Assembly (NCBI GenBank): GCA_040381075.1
Contig: JBEIHX010000030.1
Location: 1-43,157 of the forward strand
Source of the DNA: JBEIHX01 sp040381075
GTDB lineage: Bacteria > Pseudomonadota > Alphaproteobacteria > Caulobacterales > Aquidulcibacteraceae
Direction: 5' to 3'
Length of the DNA: 43,157 nt
Within the stretch, counting starts at the first letter, position 1. Each line of letters opens with the position of its first letter. Shown here piece after piece: positions 24,023-31,820 of the stretch. A program made the position numbers and the translations under genes. The notes under the pieces were generated by a model. That model worked only from the letters and a program-made list of their open reading frames with translations, did not search any database and was not told the origin of the DNA.

Positions 24023-25185
24023 TGAAGCTTCAGTACACCCCCGAGCAGCAGGCGTTTCGTGCGGAGGTGCGCGCCTGGATGGCCGCGCATGTGCCAAAGG
24101 AGCCGTTGCTGACCCTCGAAGGCCGGCAGGGCTACGATCAGCATGTCGCCTGGGAGCGCGAACTGGCGGGCGGAAACTGGGGGATGGTGACCTGGGATGA
24201 GGCCTATGGCGGTCGCGGTCTGAACCTCATCGAGTGGCTGATCTTTGAGGAAGAGTACTGGGCTGCGGGAGCCCCGCTGAGGGTCAATCAGAACGGGATA
24301 TTCCTTCTCGGGCCGACGATCATGGACGTTGGAACGGCGAAACAGAAGGCGCGTTTTCTGCCGCCGATGGCGCGGGGAGAGACGATCTGGGCGCAGGCCT
24401 GGTCGGAGCCCAACGCGGGTAGCGACATGGCGGCGATCACATGCCGGGCGGACCGTGACGGCGATCACTACGTGCTGAACGGACAAAAGACATGGTCCAG
24501 CCGCGGTGCGTTCGCCGACTGGGCGTTCGGCCTGTTCAGGTCCGACCGCGACAGCAAGCGCCACAAAGGTCTTTCCTTCATCGTCTTCGACCTCAACAGC
24601 CCGGGCATCACCCGACGCCCAATCCGGCAGCTTCACGGCAATCCCGGCTTTGCGGAAATCTTCTTCGACAATGTGCGTACGCCGGTTGAAAACCGGTTGG
24701 GCGGGGAGGGCGACGGATGGAACGTCGCCATGGCGACGGCCGGGTTTGAGCGCGGTCTTATGCTGCGCTCACCAGGACGATTTCAGGCTGCCGCACAGCG
24801 GCTCATCGAACTCTACCGGGCCAACGCCAGCCACGCGGCGCCATCGACCCGCGAGGCCGTCGTGCGCGCGTGGTCGGCCGCACAAGCCTATGCCTACAAC
24901 ACCTACGCCGTTGCTGCGGACATCATGGCAGGCGGCCGGATCGGGGCCGAGTCCAGCCTGAACAAGATCTTCTGGTCGGAACTCGACCGGGCGATGCACA
25001 GAACCGCGATGCATCTGCTCGGGGCCGGCGCGGAATTGCGCCGCTTTGCGGACGGGGCAGTGAACGACTGGCTCGAAGGATACGTTTTTTCCCTGTCTGG
25101 GCCGATCTACGCCGGCTCAAATGAAATCCAGCGCAACATTGTCGCCGAACGTCTGCTCGGGCTGCCGCGCGCGGGGGCAGGCTGA
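24022..25185 (+). CDS. Acyl-CoA dehydrogenase, FadE31-like large subunit
   Basis: The 387-residue product has the full acyl-CoA dehydrogenase fold: N-terminal helices, the flavin/substrate motif AWSEPNAGSDMAAI (about 128-141), the middle beta-domain (YVLNGQKTWSS), and the C-terminal SGPIYAGSNEIQRNIVAERLLGLPR. Steroid-type FadE enzymes work as pairs of a large and a small subunit. Here the large one directly precedes the short one at 25185 (one-base overlap). By content it best fits FadE31, which with FadE32/33 is linked to beta-oxidation of the MOODA-CoA formed after ring C opening. The exact substrate is inferred. Confidence 0.85.
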   Translation: MKLQYTPEQQAFRAEVRAWMAAHVPKEPLLTLEGRQGYDQHVAWERELAGGNWGMVTWDEAYGGRGLNLIEWLIFEEEYWAAGAPLRVNQNGIFLLGPTIMDVGTAKQKARFLPPMARGETIWAQAWSEPNAGSDMAAITCRADRDGDHYVLNGQKTWSSRGAFADWAFGLFRSDRDSKRHKGLSFIVFDLNSPGITRRPIRQLHGNPGFAEIFFDNVRTPVENRLGGEGDGWNVAMATAGFERGLMLRSPGRFQAAAQRLIELYRANASHAAPSTREAVVRAWSAAQAYAYNTYAVAADIMAGGRIGAESSLNKIFWSELDRAMHRTAMHLLGAGAELRRFADGAVNDWLEGYVFSLSGPIYAGSNEIQRNIVAERLLGLPRAGAG

Positions 25186-26117
25186 TGACATACCGGCTGT
25201 CTGACGATCAACGGCTGTTAAGTGAAAGCGTTCGCGCCTTCTTCACGGGAACGCATCCGCCGCAAAGTGTGCGCCAGGCGGCGTCGGAGGGACACGTCGC
25301 TGCGACCGTCCGTCAGGGATTGGTCGAGATGGGACTGACGCGGCTGCTGGTTCCCGAGGCGCATGGCGGGCTGGGTCTCGGGTTCCTTGAGGGCGCGCTG
25401 GTCGCCCGTGAGGCCGGACGTGTCTGCCTTGCAGACCCTCTGCTCGAGGCTGCTCTGGTCGCTGCTCCCTGGCTGGCGTCGCGCGGGCAAACCGACGCTC
25501 TGGACGCGATCAGTGAAGGGCGATCCCAGGCGCCGCTGGCGCACGAGGCAAATCCGTGGGTGCTGGGCGGCGGCGGTGATCGGCTGGACAGCATTGATCC
25601 CCTGCGCCGTCTCACAACTGCGCCGCAGGTGCGCAGTGACGATGCGCTGCTGTTGAACATCGGCGCACTCATGACGGCGGCTGAACTCGTGGGCCTGGCC
25701 GAAGCCATGCTGGAGCAGGCATGCGCCTATGCAAAAGTCCGTCAGCAGTTTGGGCAGCCGATCGGCGCCTTCCAGGCCATCAAGCATCAGCTGGCGAATT
25801 GCGCAGTCTGCCTCGAATTCGCCCGGCCAGTGGTGTGGCGTGCAGCCTGCGCGTTGCAGGATGGAACGCCGACCGCGCCGCTGCATGTCAGCCACGCGAA
25901 GGTTGTGGCGACAGATGCAGCCTGGTCGACAGCTGAGACCGCGATCCAGGTGCACGGCGCGATGGGTTACACCTACGAAGTCGACCTGCATTTCTGGATG
26001 AAGCGCAGCTGGGCGCTGGCTGGCGCATGGGGACATCGCGATTTTCACCTGAACCGGATCGATGCGGCGCTCATCGGCGGTGACGTGCCGGTCGGACCAT
26101 CATTCACATTCATCTGA
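25185..26117 (+). CDS. Acyl-CoA dehydrogenase-like small subunit (FadE32/33-like)
   Basis: The 310-residue product is much shorter than a normal acyl-CoA dehydrogenase. The N-terminal helical domain (RLSDDQRLLSESVRAFF) and C-terminal domain (VRQQFGQPIGAFQAIKHQLA, IQVHGAMGYTYEVDLHFWMKR) are clear, but the middle beta-barrel is cut down to a short poor match (about 105-155). This is typical of the second subunit of steroid heterotetrameric dehydrogenases. G-Y-T-x-E is retained. It follows the FadE31-like gene with a one-base overlap, so the two probably form one alpha2beta2 enzyme. There are 35 bp before the thiolase gene. Confidence 0.84.
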   Translation: MTYRLSDDQRLLSESVRAFFTGTHPPQSVRQAASEGHVAATVRQGLVEMGLTRLLVPEAHGGLGLGFLEGALVAREAGRVCLADPLLEAALVAAPWLASRGQTDALDAISEGRSQAPLAHEANPWVLGGGGDRLDSIDPLRRLTTAPQVRSDDALLLNIGALMTAAELVGLAEAMLEQACAYAKVRQQFGQPIGAFQAIKHQLANCAVCLEFARPVVWRAACALQDGTPTAPLHVSHAKVVATDAAWSTAETAIQVHGAMGYTYEVDLHFWMKRSWALAGAWGHRDFHLNRIDAALIGGDVPVGPSFTFI

Positions 26118-26152
26118 GGCCCGCCGGATGGGGCCCGACATTTGAGGACCAC

Positions 26153-27304
26153 ATGACCCACGCTTACATCATAGACGCCGTGCGAACGCCCGTCGGACGC
26201 AAGAAAGGCGGACTGGCTGGCCTCCATCCTGCAGATCTCGGAGCGCATCCAATCCGCATGCTGATGGAGCGAACAGGTATTGACCCGGGTGCGGTTGATG
26301 ATGTCGTCTGGGGATGCTGTGACACCATCGGGCCGCAGGCCGGCGATATCGGCCGGACGGTCTGGTTGGTCGCCGGCCTTCCCCAGCACGTTCCCGGTAC
26401 GACAGTCGACCGGCAATGTGGATCAAGCCAGCAGGCGGTGCACTTTGCCGCCCAGGGCGTGATGAGCCGCACGCAGGATCTGGTTGTCGCTGGCGGTAGT
26501 CAGGCCATGAACGCGATCCCGATCTCGGCGGCGATGCTGGCTGGGGACGCTTACGGTTTCTCTGACCCATTCACGGGCTCGCCGGGCTGGCGCGCGCGCT
26601 TCGGCGATGGTCTGCTCAATCAGATCCGCTCTGCCGACAGGATTGCGGAAAAATGGGGCATCAGCCGTGAGGCGATGGAGGCCTTCTCACTGGCGAGCCA
26701 TCAGCGTGCGCACACCGCATGGGACAATGGCTGGTTTGCCCGGGAGGTCGCCCCCCTTATCGGCGTCGAGCGGGATGAAACAATCCGACCGTCAACCACG
26801 ATGGAGGGGCTTGCAGGCCTTCAGCCAGTACAGCCCGGCGGGCGCGTGACTGCAGGCGTTTCAAGCCAGAACTGTGATGGTGCGGCTGCATTGCTGATCG
26901 CCTCGGAGCAGGCGCTCAAAGATCACGGCCTGACGCCGCGGGCACGGATTCACCACCTGAGCGTGCGTGCTGATGATCCCGTGTGGATGCTGACCGCGCC
27001 AATCTCGGCCACGCGCCATGCGCTGGCGAAAGCGGGAATGACGGTCGACGATGTCGATCTCTTTGAGTGCAATGAAGCCTTCGCCAGCATTCCCCTCGCA
27101 TGGATGCAGGAACTCGGCATTCCCCACGAGAAGGTCAACGTTCAAGGGGGTGCGATCGCCCTCGGACATCCGCTCGGCGCCACGGGAGCGCGCCTGATGA
27201 CGACGCTGCTGGGCGCGCTTGAAAGGGTCGGCGGCCGCTTCGGCCTGCAGACGATGTGTGAGGGTGGCGGGCAGGCGAACGTCACAATCATCGAGAGGCT
27301 GTGA
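26153..27304 (+). CDS. fadA6: FadA6-like thiolase
   Basis: The 383-residue product is a thiolase. The nucleophile Cys89 is in DRQCGSSQQA. NEAF (about 307-310), His339 in GGAIALGHPLGATGAR and Cys369 in TMCEGGG complete the active site. It matches FadA6, which cleaves acetyl-CoA from the MeDODA-CoA made by IpdAB. It is preceded by a 35-bp gap with ACC ATG at 26153 and ends 2 bp before the next SDR gene. Confidence 0.87.
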   Translation: MTHAYIIDAVRTPVGRKKGGLAGLHPADLGAHPIRMLMERTGIDPGAVDDVVWGCCDTIGPQAGDIGRTVWLVAGLPQHVPGTTVDRQCGSSQQAVHFAAQGVMSRTQDLVVAGGSQAMNAIPISAAMLAGDAYGFSDPFTGSPGWRARFGDGLLNQIRSADRIAEKWGISREAMEAFSLASHQRAHTAWDNGWFAREVAPLIGVERDETIRPSTTMEGLAGLQPVQPGGRVTAGVSSQNCDGAAALLIASEQALKDHGLTPRARIHHLSVRADDPVWMLTAPISATRHALAKAGMTVDDVDLFECNEAFASIPLAWMQELGIPHEKVNVQGGAIALGHPLGATGARLMTTLLGALERVGGRFGLQTMCEGGGQANVTIIERL

Positions 27305-27306
27305 TC

Positions 27307-28209
27307 ATGGGTATGTGTGACGGAAGAACGGTCGTGATCACGGGTGCGGCCCGCGGTCTCGGTCGCGCCTATGCGCTGGCCTGCGCGGCCGAAGGCGCCA
27401 ATGTCGTTGTCAATGACATCGGCGCGTCCCTCGATGGCGAAGGTCATGACCTGCAGCCGGCGGATGCTGTCGTGAACGACATCCGCGCAGCCGGCGGCCG
27501 AGCCGTTGCCAGCTATGAGGACATCGCTGACTGGGACGCCGCCAAACGAATTGTCGATCTGGCGATCAGGGAATTCGGCGACCTGCATGCCGTGGTCAAC
27601 AATGCCGGCATCGTGCGGGACCGGATGTTTGTGTCAGCGACCGCTGATGAGTGGGACGCAACCATGCGCGTTCACCTGCGGGGGCATTTCTGCCTCAGCC
27701 GACACGCGGTGGATTACTGGAGATCCCGCCAGAAGGCCGGAGCCCTGATCGATGCACGGATCATCAACACAACATCCGGGGCCGGATTGCAGGGATCTAT
27801 TGGTCAGGCCGCCTATTCGGCGGCCAAAGGCGGCATCGCGACGCTGACGCTCGTGCAGGCCGCAGAACTCGCCCGGTACGGGGTCACGGCGAACGCACTC
27901 GCGCCTGCAGCGCGCACCCGCATGACCGAGAAGGCATTCGCAGACAAGATGGCGACTGAAACAATGAGTTTCGACGCCATGAATCCAGCCAATGTCGCCC
28001 CGCTGGTGGTCTGGCTGGCCAGTGCGCACAGCGCACAGGTCACCGGCTGCGTGTTCGAAGTCGAGGGCGGAAAGATCATGATCGAAGATGGGTGGCGCGA
28101 AGGCCCATGTGTTGACAAGGGCGAACGCTGGGAGCCTGGCGAGATCGGTCCTGTGGTCGCGCGCCTGATGCAGCAACGCGCGCGGCCGCGCAAGGTCTGG
28201 GGATCCTGA
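27307..28209 (+). CDS. SDR, Rv3548c-like, of the ring C/D operon
   Basis: The product has 300 residues from ATG 27307, eight bases after GAGAGG (GTG 27301 gives 302). TGAARGLG cofactor motif, NNAGIVRDRMF, and YSAAKGGIATLT are present. The G-A-A-R-G-L-G-R-A-Y-A start and the NDIG segment match the multifunctional-enzyme-2-type 3-hydroxyacyl-CoA dehydrogenases, and a tail of about 50 residues extends past the usual SDR end. It likely oxidises a 3-hydroxyacyl-CoA in HIP side-chain or MOODA-CoA beta-oxidation. Neighbouring genes overlap or abut. Confidence 0.83.
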   Translation: MGMCDGRTVVITGAARGLGRAYALACAAEGANVVVNDIGASLDGEGHDLQPADAVVNDIRAAGGRAVASYEDIADWDAAKRIVDLAIREFGDLHAVVNNAGIVRDRMFVSATADEWDATMRVHLRGHFCLSRHAVDYWRSRQKAGALIDARIINTTSGAGLQGSIGQAAYSAAKGGIATLTLVQAAELARYGVTANALAPAARTRMTEKAFADKMATETMSFDAMNPANVAPLVVWLASAHSAQVTGCVFEVEGGKIMIEDGWREGPCVDKGERWEPGEIGPVVARLMQQRARPRKVWGS

Positions 28210-28213
28210 ACGG

Positions 28214-29269
28214 ATGGAATTCGCCCTCACTGCGGAGCAGCGCATGATCGCCGATACGGCGGCGGCGTTTTTTCATGAAAAGGCCAGCCTTGAAGCCACG
28301 CGTGCGGTCATTGCCGGGGATGGGTTCGACCGGGCGCTCTGGCGGGCTGGCTGCGCCGAACTCGGACTTGCCGGCGTGCTGGCGCCTGAGAGCGCCGGCG
28401 GCGCCGGACTGGGCATGGTGGAGGCCGCCACCGTTGCACAGGCCGCTGGCGGCGCGCTCGCAGCCATTCCACTGCTCGGCGCTGCGATGGCGGTCCGGGC
28501 GCTCGCATGCGGGGGAAGCGATGCGCAGCAGCGCGAATGGCTGCCCGCCATCGCCGCAGGCGATGTCGTCGCCGTCGTGATCTTCGGACATGGACTGTCG
28601 GAAACCAACGGCTGTTTGTCCGGCGCGCTTGACCCTGCGCCCCACGCCCATGTCGCCGATCTGCTGATCCTGTTCGATGGCGCCCGGGCGTTTCTGGTCC
28701 GGTCAACCGATGCCGGCGTGAGACGGGAACGCATGGGCGCGCTTGACGCTACCCGCCCGCTTGTCCGGCTCGTGTTGGACGGCGTCCGCGCCGAGCGGCT
28801 GCCCGGCGGGTCCGATGCAGGTCAAGCCGCTTACCGGTCAGGTCTCCTGATCCTGTCGGCCGAAGCCGTCGGCGGCGCCGAGGCGGCGCTTCGCACAACG
28901 GTCGCCTACGTGCGAGACCGACGTCAGTTTGGTCGTCCGATCGGGTCGTTTCAGGCTGTCAAGCATCGGCTGGCTGACAGCGCGGTGGACCTTGAGCAGG
29001 CGCGCTCCGCCATGTTCTGGGCCGCATGCGCCATTGATGAAAATCATTCCGAAGCTGAGCTCGCCGTTCACGCGGCGAAGGTCTTTTGTGCGGACACATT
29101 CTTCAGCTGCGCGGCGGAGATGATCCAGTTGCATGGCGGCATCGGGTTCACATGGGAGCATCCGGCGCATCTGTTCTTTCGCCGCGCCCGATCAATTCAG
29201 ACACTTCTCGGCGACAGCGTGTTTCATCGCGAGGCGGTCGCCGCCCTGACACTGGACGCAGCGTCATGA
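28214..29269 (+). CDS. Acyl-CoA dehydrogenase-like small subunit (FadE33/32-like)
   Basis: The 351-residue product is a second short-type acyl-CoA dehydrogenase. N-terminal helices are followed by a weak middle domain and the C-terminal VRDRRQFGRPIGSFQAVKHRLAD and IQLHGGIGFTWEHPAHLFFRR. G-F-T-x-E is present. It is immediately upstream of, and overlaps by four bases, the FadE30-like large subunit at 29266, which suggests they pair. In Mycobacterium FadE30 is not described as a pair with FadE33, so the partner is inferred from position. Confidence 0.83.
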   Translation: MEFALTAEQRMIADTAAAFFHEKASLEATRAVIAGDGFDRALWRAGCAELGLAGVLAPESAGGAGLGMVEAATVAQAAGGALAAIPLLGAAMAVRALACGGSDAQQREWLPAIAAGDVVAVVIFGHGLSETNGCLSGALDPAPHAHVADLLILFDGARAFLVRSTDAGVRRERMGALDATRPLVRLVLDGVRAERLPGGSDAGQAAYRSGLLILSAEAVGGAEAALRTTVAYVRDRRQFGRPIGSFQAVKHRLADSAVDLEQARSAMFWAACAIDENHSEAELAVHAAKVFCADTFFSCAAEMIQLHGGIGFTWEHPAHLFFRRARSIQTLLGDSVFHREAVAALTLDAAS

Positions 29270-30444
29270 AGCTTGGATTTTCCCCCCGCGAGGAGGCGTT
29301 CCGCACAGACTGTGCGGCCTGGCTGAACGATCAGCTTTCTGGGCCCTTTTCGGACATCAGGGGGATTTCGAATCTGGTTGACAGGCCCGGACGCCGTCGC
29401 GAGTGGGAGCGGCAGATGGCCCAACACGGCTGGTCCTGCATCGGCTGGCCCGAAGCATGGGGCGGACGGGCCGCGACCATTGCCGAGCAGGTCATCTTTG
29501 CTGAGGAGTATGCTCGCGCAGGCGCGCCAAACCGGCTGAACCACATAGGCGTGGAGCTGATCGGACCGACGATTCTGGCCTTCGGCACGGACGCTCAGAA
29601 AGCGCGCTTCCTGCCAGACATTGCGTCAGGAAACATCATCTGGTGCCAGGGCTACAGTGAGCCCGGCGCGGGTTCCGACCTCGCATCCGTTCGCACACGC
29701 GCGCGTCTCGACGAGGGACAATGGATTGTTGACGGACAGAAGGTGTGGACCAGCCTTGCCCAGTTTAGCGATTGGATCTTCATTATCGCCCGAAGTGAGA
29801 CGGGGTCTGTGGGCCAGAAGGGCCTGTCATTCCTGCTTCTGCCTCTCGATCAACCCGGTGTGACGATCCGGCCGATCCGGCAGATGAATGGCGAAGCGGA
29901 GTTCAACGAGACATTCTTCGACGGCGCGCGGTGCGATGCGGCTGACATCCTCGGAGCGCCGGGCGATGGCTGGAAGATCGCCATGGCTCTGCTGGGTTTT
30001 GAGCGCGGAGTGTCAACCCTCGCACAACAGATGCAGTTTCGAAATGAGCTCGATGCGGTCATTCATGCCGCGCGTGCAAATGGCAAGTCGGGGGACGTGC
30101 TCATCCGTCAGCGGATCGCTGATGCCGAAATCGGGCTGCGGCTGATGCGCTATGGAGCGCTTCGGATGCTGTCCGGCGCGGATCCGACCGCCATGCAGGG
30201 CCCGGCGCTGACCTACAAGATCCAATGGGCGACCTGGCGACGCAATCTCGGCGTCCTGGCGATGGACGTTCTGGGGCAGTCCGGCGAGATGTGGCCGCTC
30301 GACAGCGACCGCCTGCCCCTGTTGCCAAATCTTTTCCTGTATTCGCGAGCGGACACGATCTACGGCGGCACGAATGAGATCCAGCGCAACATCATTGCAG
30401 AGCGGGGGCTCGGTCTGCCACGGGAGCCGAGGGGGGACACATGA
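29266..30444 (+). CDS. fadE30: FadE30-like HIP-CoA dehydrogenase
   Basis: The 392-residue product has strong FadE30 hallmarks: GWPEAWGGR, EEYARAGAPNRLNHIGVELIGPT, WCQGYSEPGAGSDLASV, VDGQKVWTSLAQFSDW, GDGWKIAM.L.FERGVSTL, ADTIYGGTNEIQRNIIAERGLGLPRE. FadE30 makes the first double bond in the propionyl side chain of HIP-CoA. The start at 29266 overlaps the preceding gene's TGA; upstream in-frame codons lie inside that gene. It overlaps ipdF by four bases. Confidence 0.88.
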   Translation: MKLGFSPREEAFRTDCAAWLNDQLSGPFSDIRGISNLVDRPGRRREWERQMAQHGWSCIGWPEAWGGRAATIAEQVIFAEEYARAGAPNRLNHIGVELIGPTILAFGTDAQKARFLPDIASGNIIWCQGYSEPGAGSDLASVRTRARLDEGQWIVDGQKVWTSLAQFSDWIFIIARSETGSVGQKGLSFLLLPLDQPGVTIRPIRQMNGEAEFNETFFDGARCDAADILGAPGDGWKIAMALLGFERGVSTLAQQMQFRNELDAVIHAARANGKSGDVLIRQRIADAEIGLRLMRYGALRMLSGADPTAMQGPALTYKIQWATWRRNLGVLAMDVLGQSGEMWPLDSDRLPLLPNLFLYSRADTIYGGTNEIQRNIIAERGLGLPREPRGDT

Positions 30445-31232
30445 CGGCGATGTCGATTGAAGCGCCCGTATATCCTCCGCCGCGCGACCTTCTGCGGGAC
30501 AAGCGCGTGGTCATCACCGCAGCAGCGGGCACCGGCATTGGCTACGCCACCGCCCGCCGCGCCGCAGAGGAAGGCGCGCATCTGCTGATCAGCGACCACC
30601 ATGAGCGCAGACTCGGCGAAGCCGCGGAGCGGATCGAAGCCGCCGTCGGCCGGCGCCCTGCCACATGCCTGTGTGATGTCACCGACCAAAGACAGATCGA
30701 CGCGTTGCGGGACGTCGCAGTCAAGCTGCATGGCGGCGTGGATGTTCTGGTCAACAATGCCGGACTGGGCGGGGAGGCGCGGGTGGTCGATATGACTGAC
30801 GACGCCTGGAGTCGGGTTCTCGACGTCACGCTGACGAGCGTCTTCCGAATGTCGCGCGCCTTCCTGCCCGTCATGTACGCCCAAAGAGCCGGCGCGATTG
30901 TCAACAACGCCTCGGTTCTGGGCTGGCGGGCGCAAAGGGGCCAGGCGCACTACGCAGCCGCCAAGGCCGGCGTGATGGCTTTCACGCGGTGTTCGGCGCT
31001 TGAGGCCGCCGAACACGGCGTCAGGGTCAACGCCATTGCGCCCTCGATTGCGATGCACCCGTTTCTGGCCAAGGTCACGAGTGACGACCTTCTGGCGGAG
31101 CTGTCAGCCCGGGAGGCGTTCGGTCGCCCCGCAGAGGTCTGGGAGGTGGCGAACGTCATCATTTTCCTTGCCAGCGATCTGTCGAGTTACATGACAGGCG
31201 AGGTCCTGTCAGTTTCCAGTCAGAGGGCCTGA
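30441..31232 (+). CDS. ipdF: IpdF: hydroxy-HIP-CoA SDR dehydrogenase
   Basis: The 263-residue product matches IpdF nearly throughout. Signature sequences are RRAAEEGAHLLISDHHERRLGE, VNNAGLGGEARVVDMTDDAWSRVLDVTLTSVFR and YMTGEVLSVSSQ. The glycine-rich loop TAAAGTGIG is at 26-34; the catalytic Ser158, Tyr171 and Lys175 lie in NNASVLGWRAQRGQAHYAAAK. IpdF oxidises the C5 hydroxyl of a HIP-CoA/HIC-CoA intermediate. It overlaps fadE30 and ends 3 bp before the MaoC gene. Confidence 0.9.
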   Translation: MTAMSIEAPVYPPPRDLLRDKRVVITAAAGTGIGYATARRAAEEGAHLLISDHHERRLGEAAERIEAAVGRRPATCLCDVTDQRQIDALRDVAVKLHGGVDVLVNNAGLGGEARVVDMTDDAWSRVLDVTLTSVFRMSRAFLPVMYAQRAGAIVNNASVLGWRAQRGQAHYAAAKAGVMAFTRCSALEAAEHGVRVNAIAPSIAMHPFLAKVTSDDLLAELSAREAFGRPAEVWEVANVIIFLASDLSSYMTGEVLSVSSQRA

Positions 31233-31235
31233 CCG

Positions 31236-31712
31236 ATGAGCGTGCGGATTTTTCCAAAAGTGAGTGACCTCCTGGCTCAGGACGGCGCGAGGTTCGGTCC
31301 GACCGACTGGCTGTTGATTGATCAGGCGCGGGTCGATGGTTTCGCCGCCGTGACTGGCGACCACCAATGGATCCATGTCGATGTCGAGCGGGCGAGGACT
31401 GGACCATTCGGGACAACCATCGCCCATGGCTATCTGACGATGAGCCTGGTGAATTACTTTCTTCCCGCTCTGCTGGAGGTTCGCGGCTTCGCGCACGCCG
31501 TGAATGTTGGCGCTGACCGGCTTCGTTTCCTGAGCCCGGTGAAGGTCGGATCGCGGATCCGCGCGGTTGGCGAACTGGTGTCAGCCGAGAGCCTGGCGGG
31601 AGACGCTGTCCAGACCGTTGTGCGCGTCACCATCGACATCGAAGGCGGCGAGCGCCCGGCCTGCGTGGTCGACGTCATCAGCCGTTACTATCCGGAGCGC
31701 GACAATGTCTAG
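31236..31712 (+). CDS. MaoC-like dehydratase (hot-dog fold)
   Basis: The 158-residue product has the (R)-hydratase motif D-x4-H at Asp42-His47 (GDHQWIHVD) and the IAHGYLTMSL segment of MaoC-type enoyl-CoA hydratases. It may hydrate the HIP-CoA enoyl intermediate formed by FadE30. I know of no MaoC protein in the actinobacterial KstR2 set, so this would be a proteobacterial replacement for a crotonase-type hydratase, an inference. It starts 3 bp after ipdF, and 108 bp with no recognised gene follow before the ligase gene. Confidence 0.84.
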   Translation: MSVRIFPKVSDLLAQDGARFGPTDWLLIDQARVDGFAAVTGDHQWIHVDVERARTGPFGTTIAHGYLTMSLVNYFLPALLEVRGFAHAVNVGADRLRFLSPVKVGSRIRAVGELVSAESLAGDAVQTVVRVTIDIEGGERPACVVDVISRYYPERDNV

Positions 31713-31820
31713 ACGCAAAGGCGCTCAGTCGTACCGCCGCACCGTGTGCACGCTCGAGCCAGCTGTGCGCCCGGCGCGCCGCGCGCGGGCTGTTTGGTCG
31801 CGCCAGGAGCGCGTGCGGTG

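Noticed and set aside
31704..31820. A 38-codon frame between the MaoC and FadD3 genes
   Set aside because: Arg-rich, overlaps the MaoC stop, and has no ribosome-binding site of its own.
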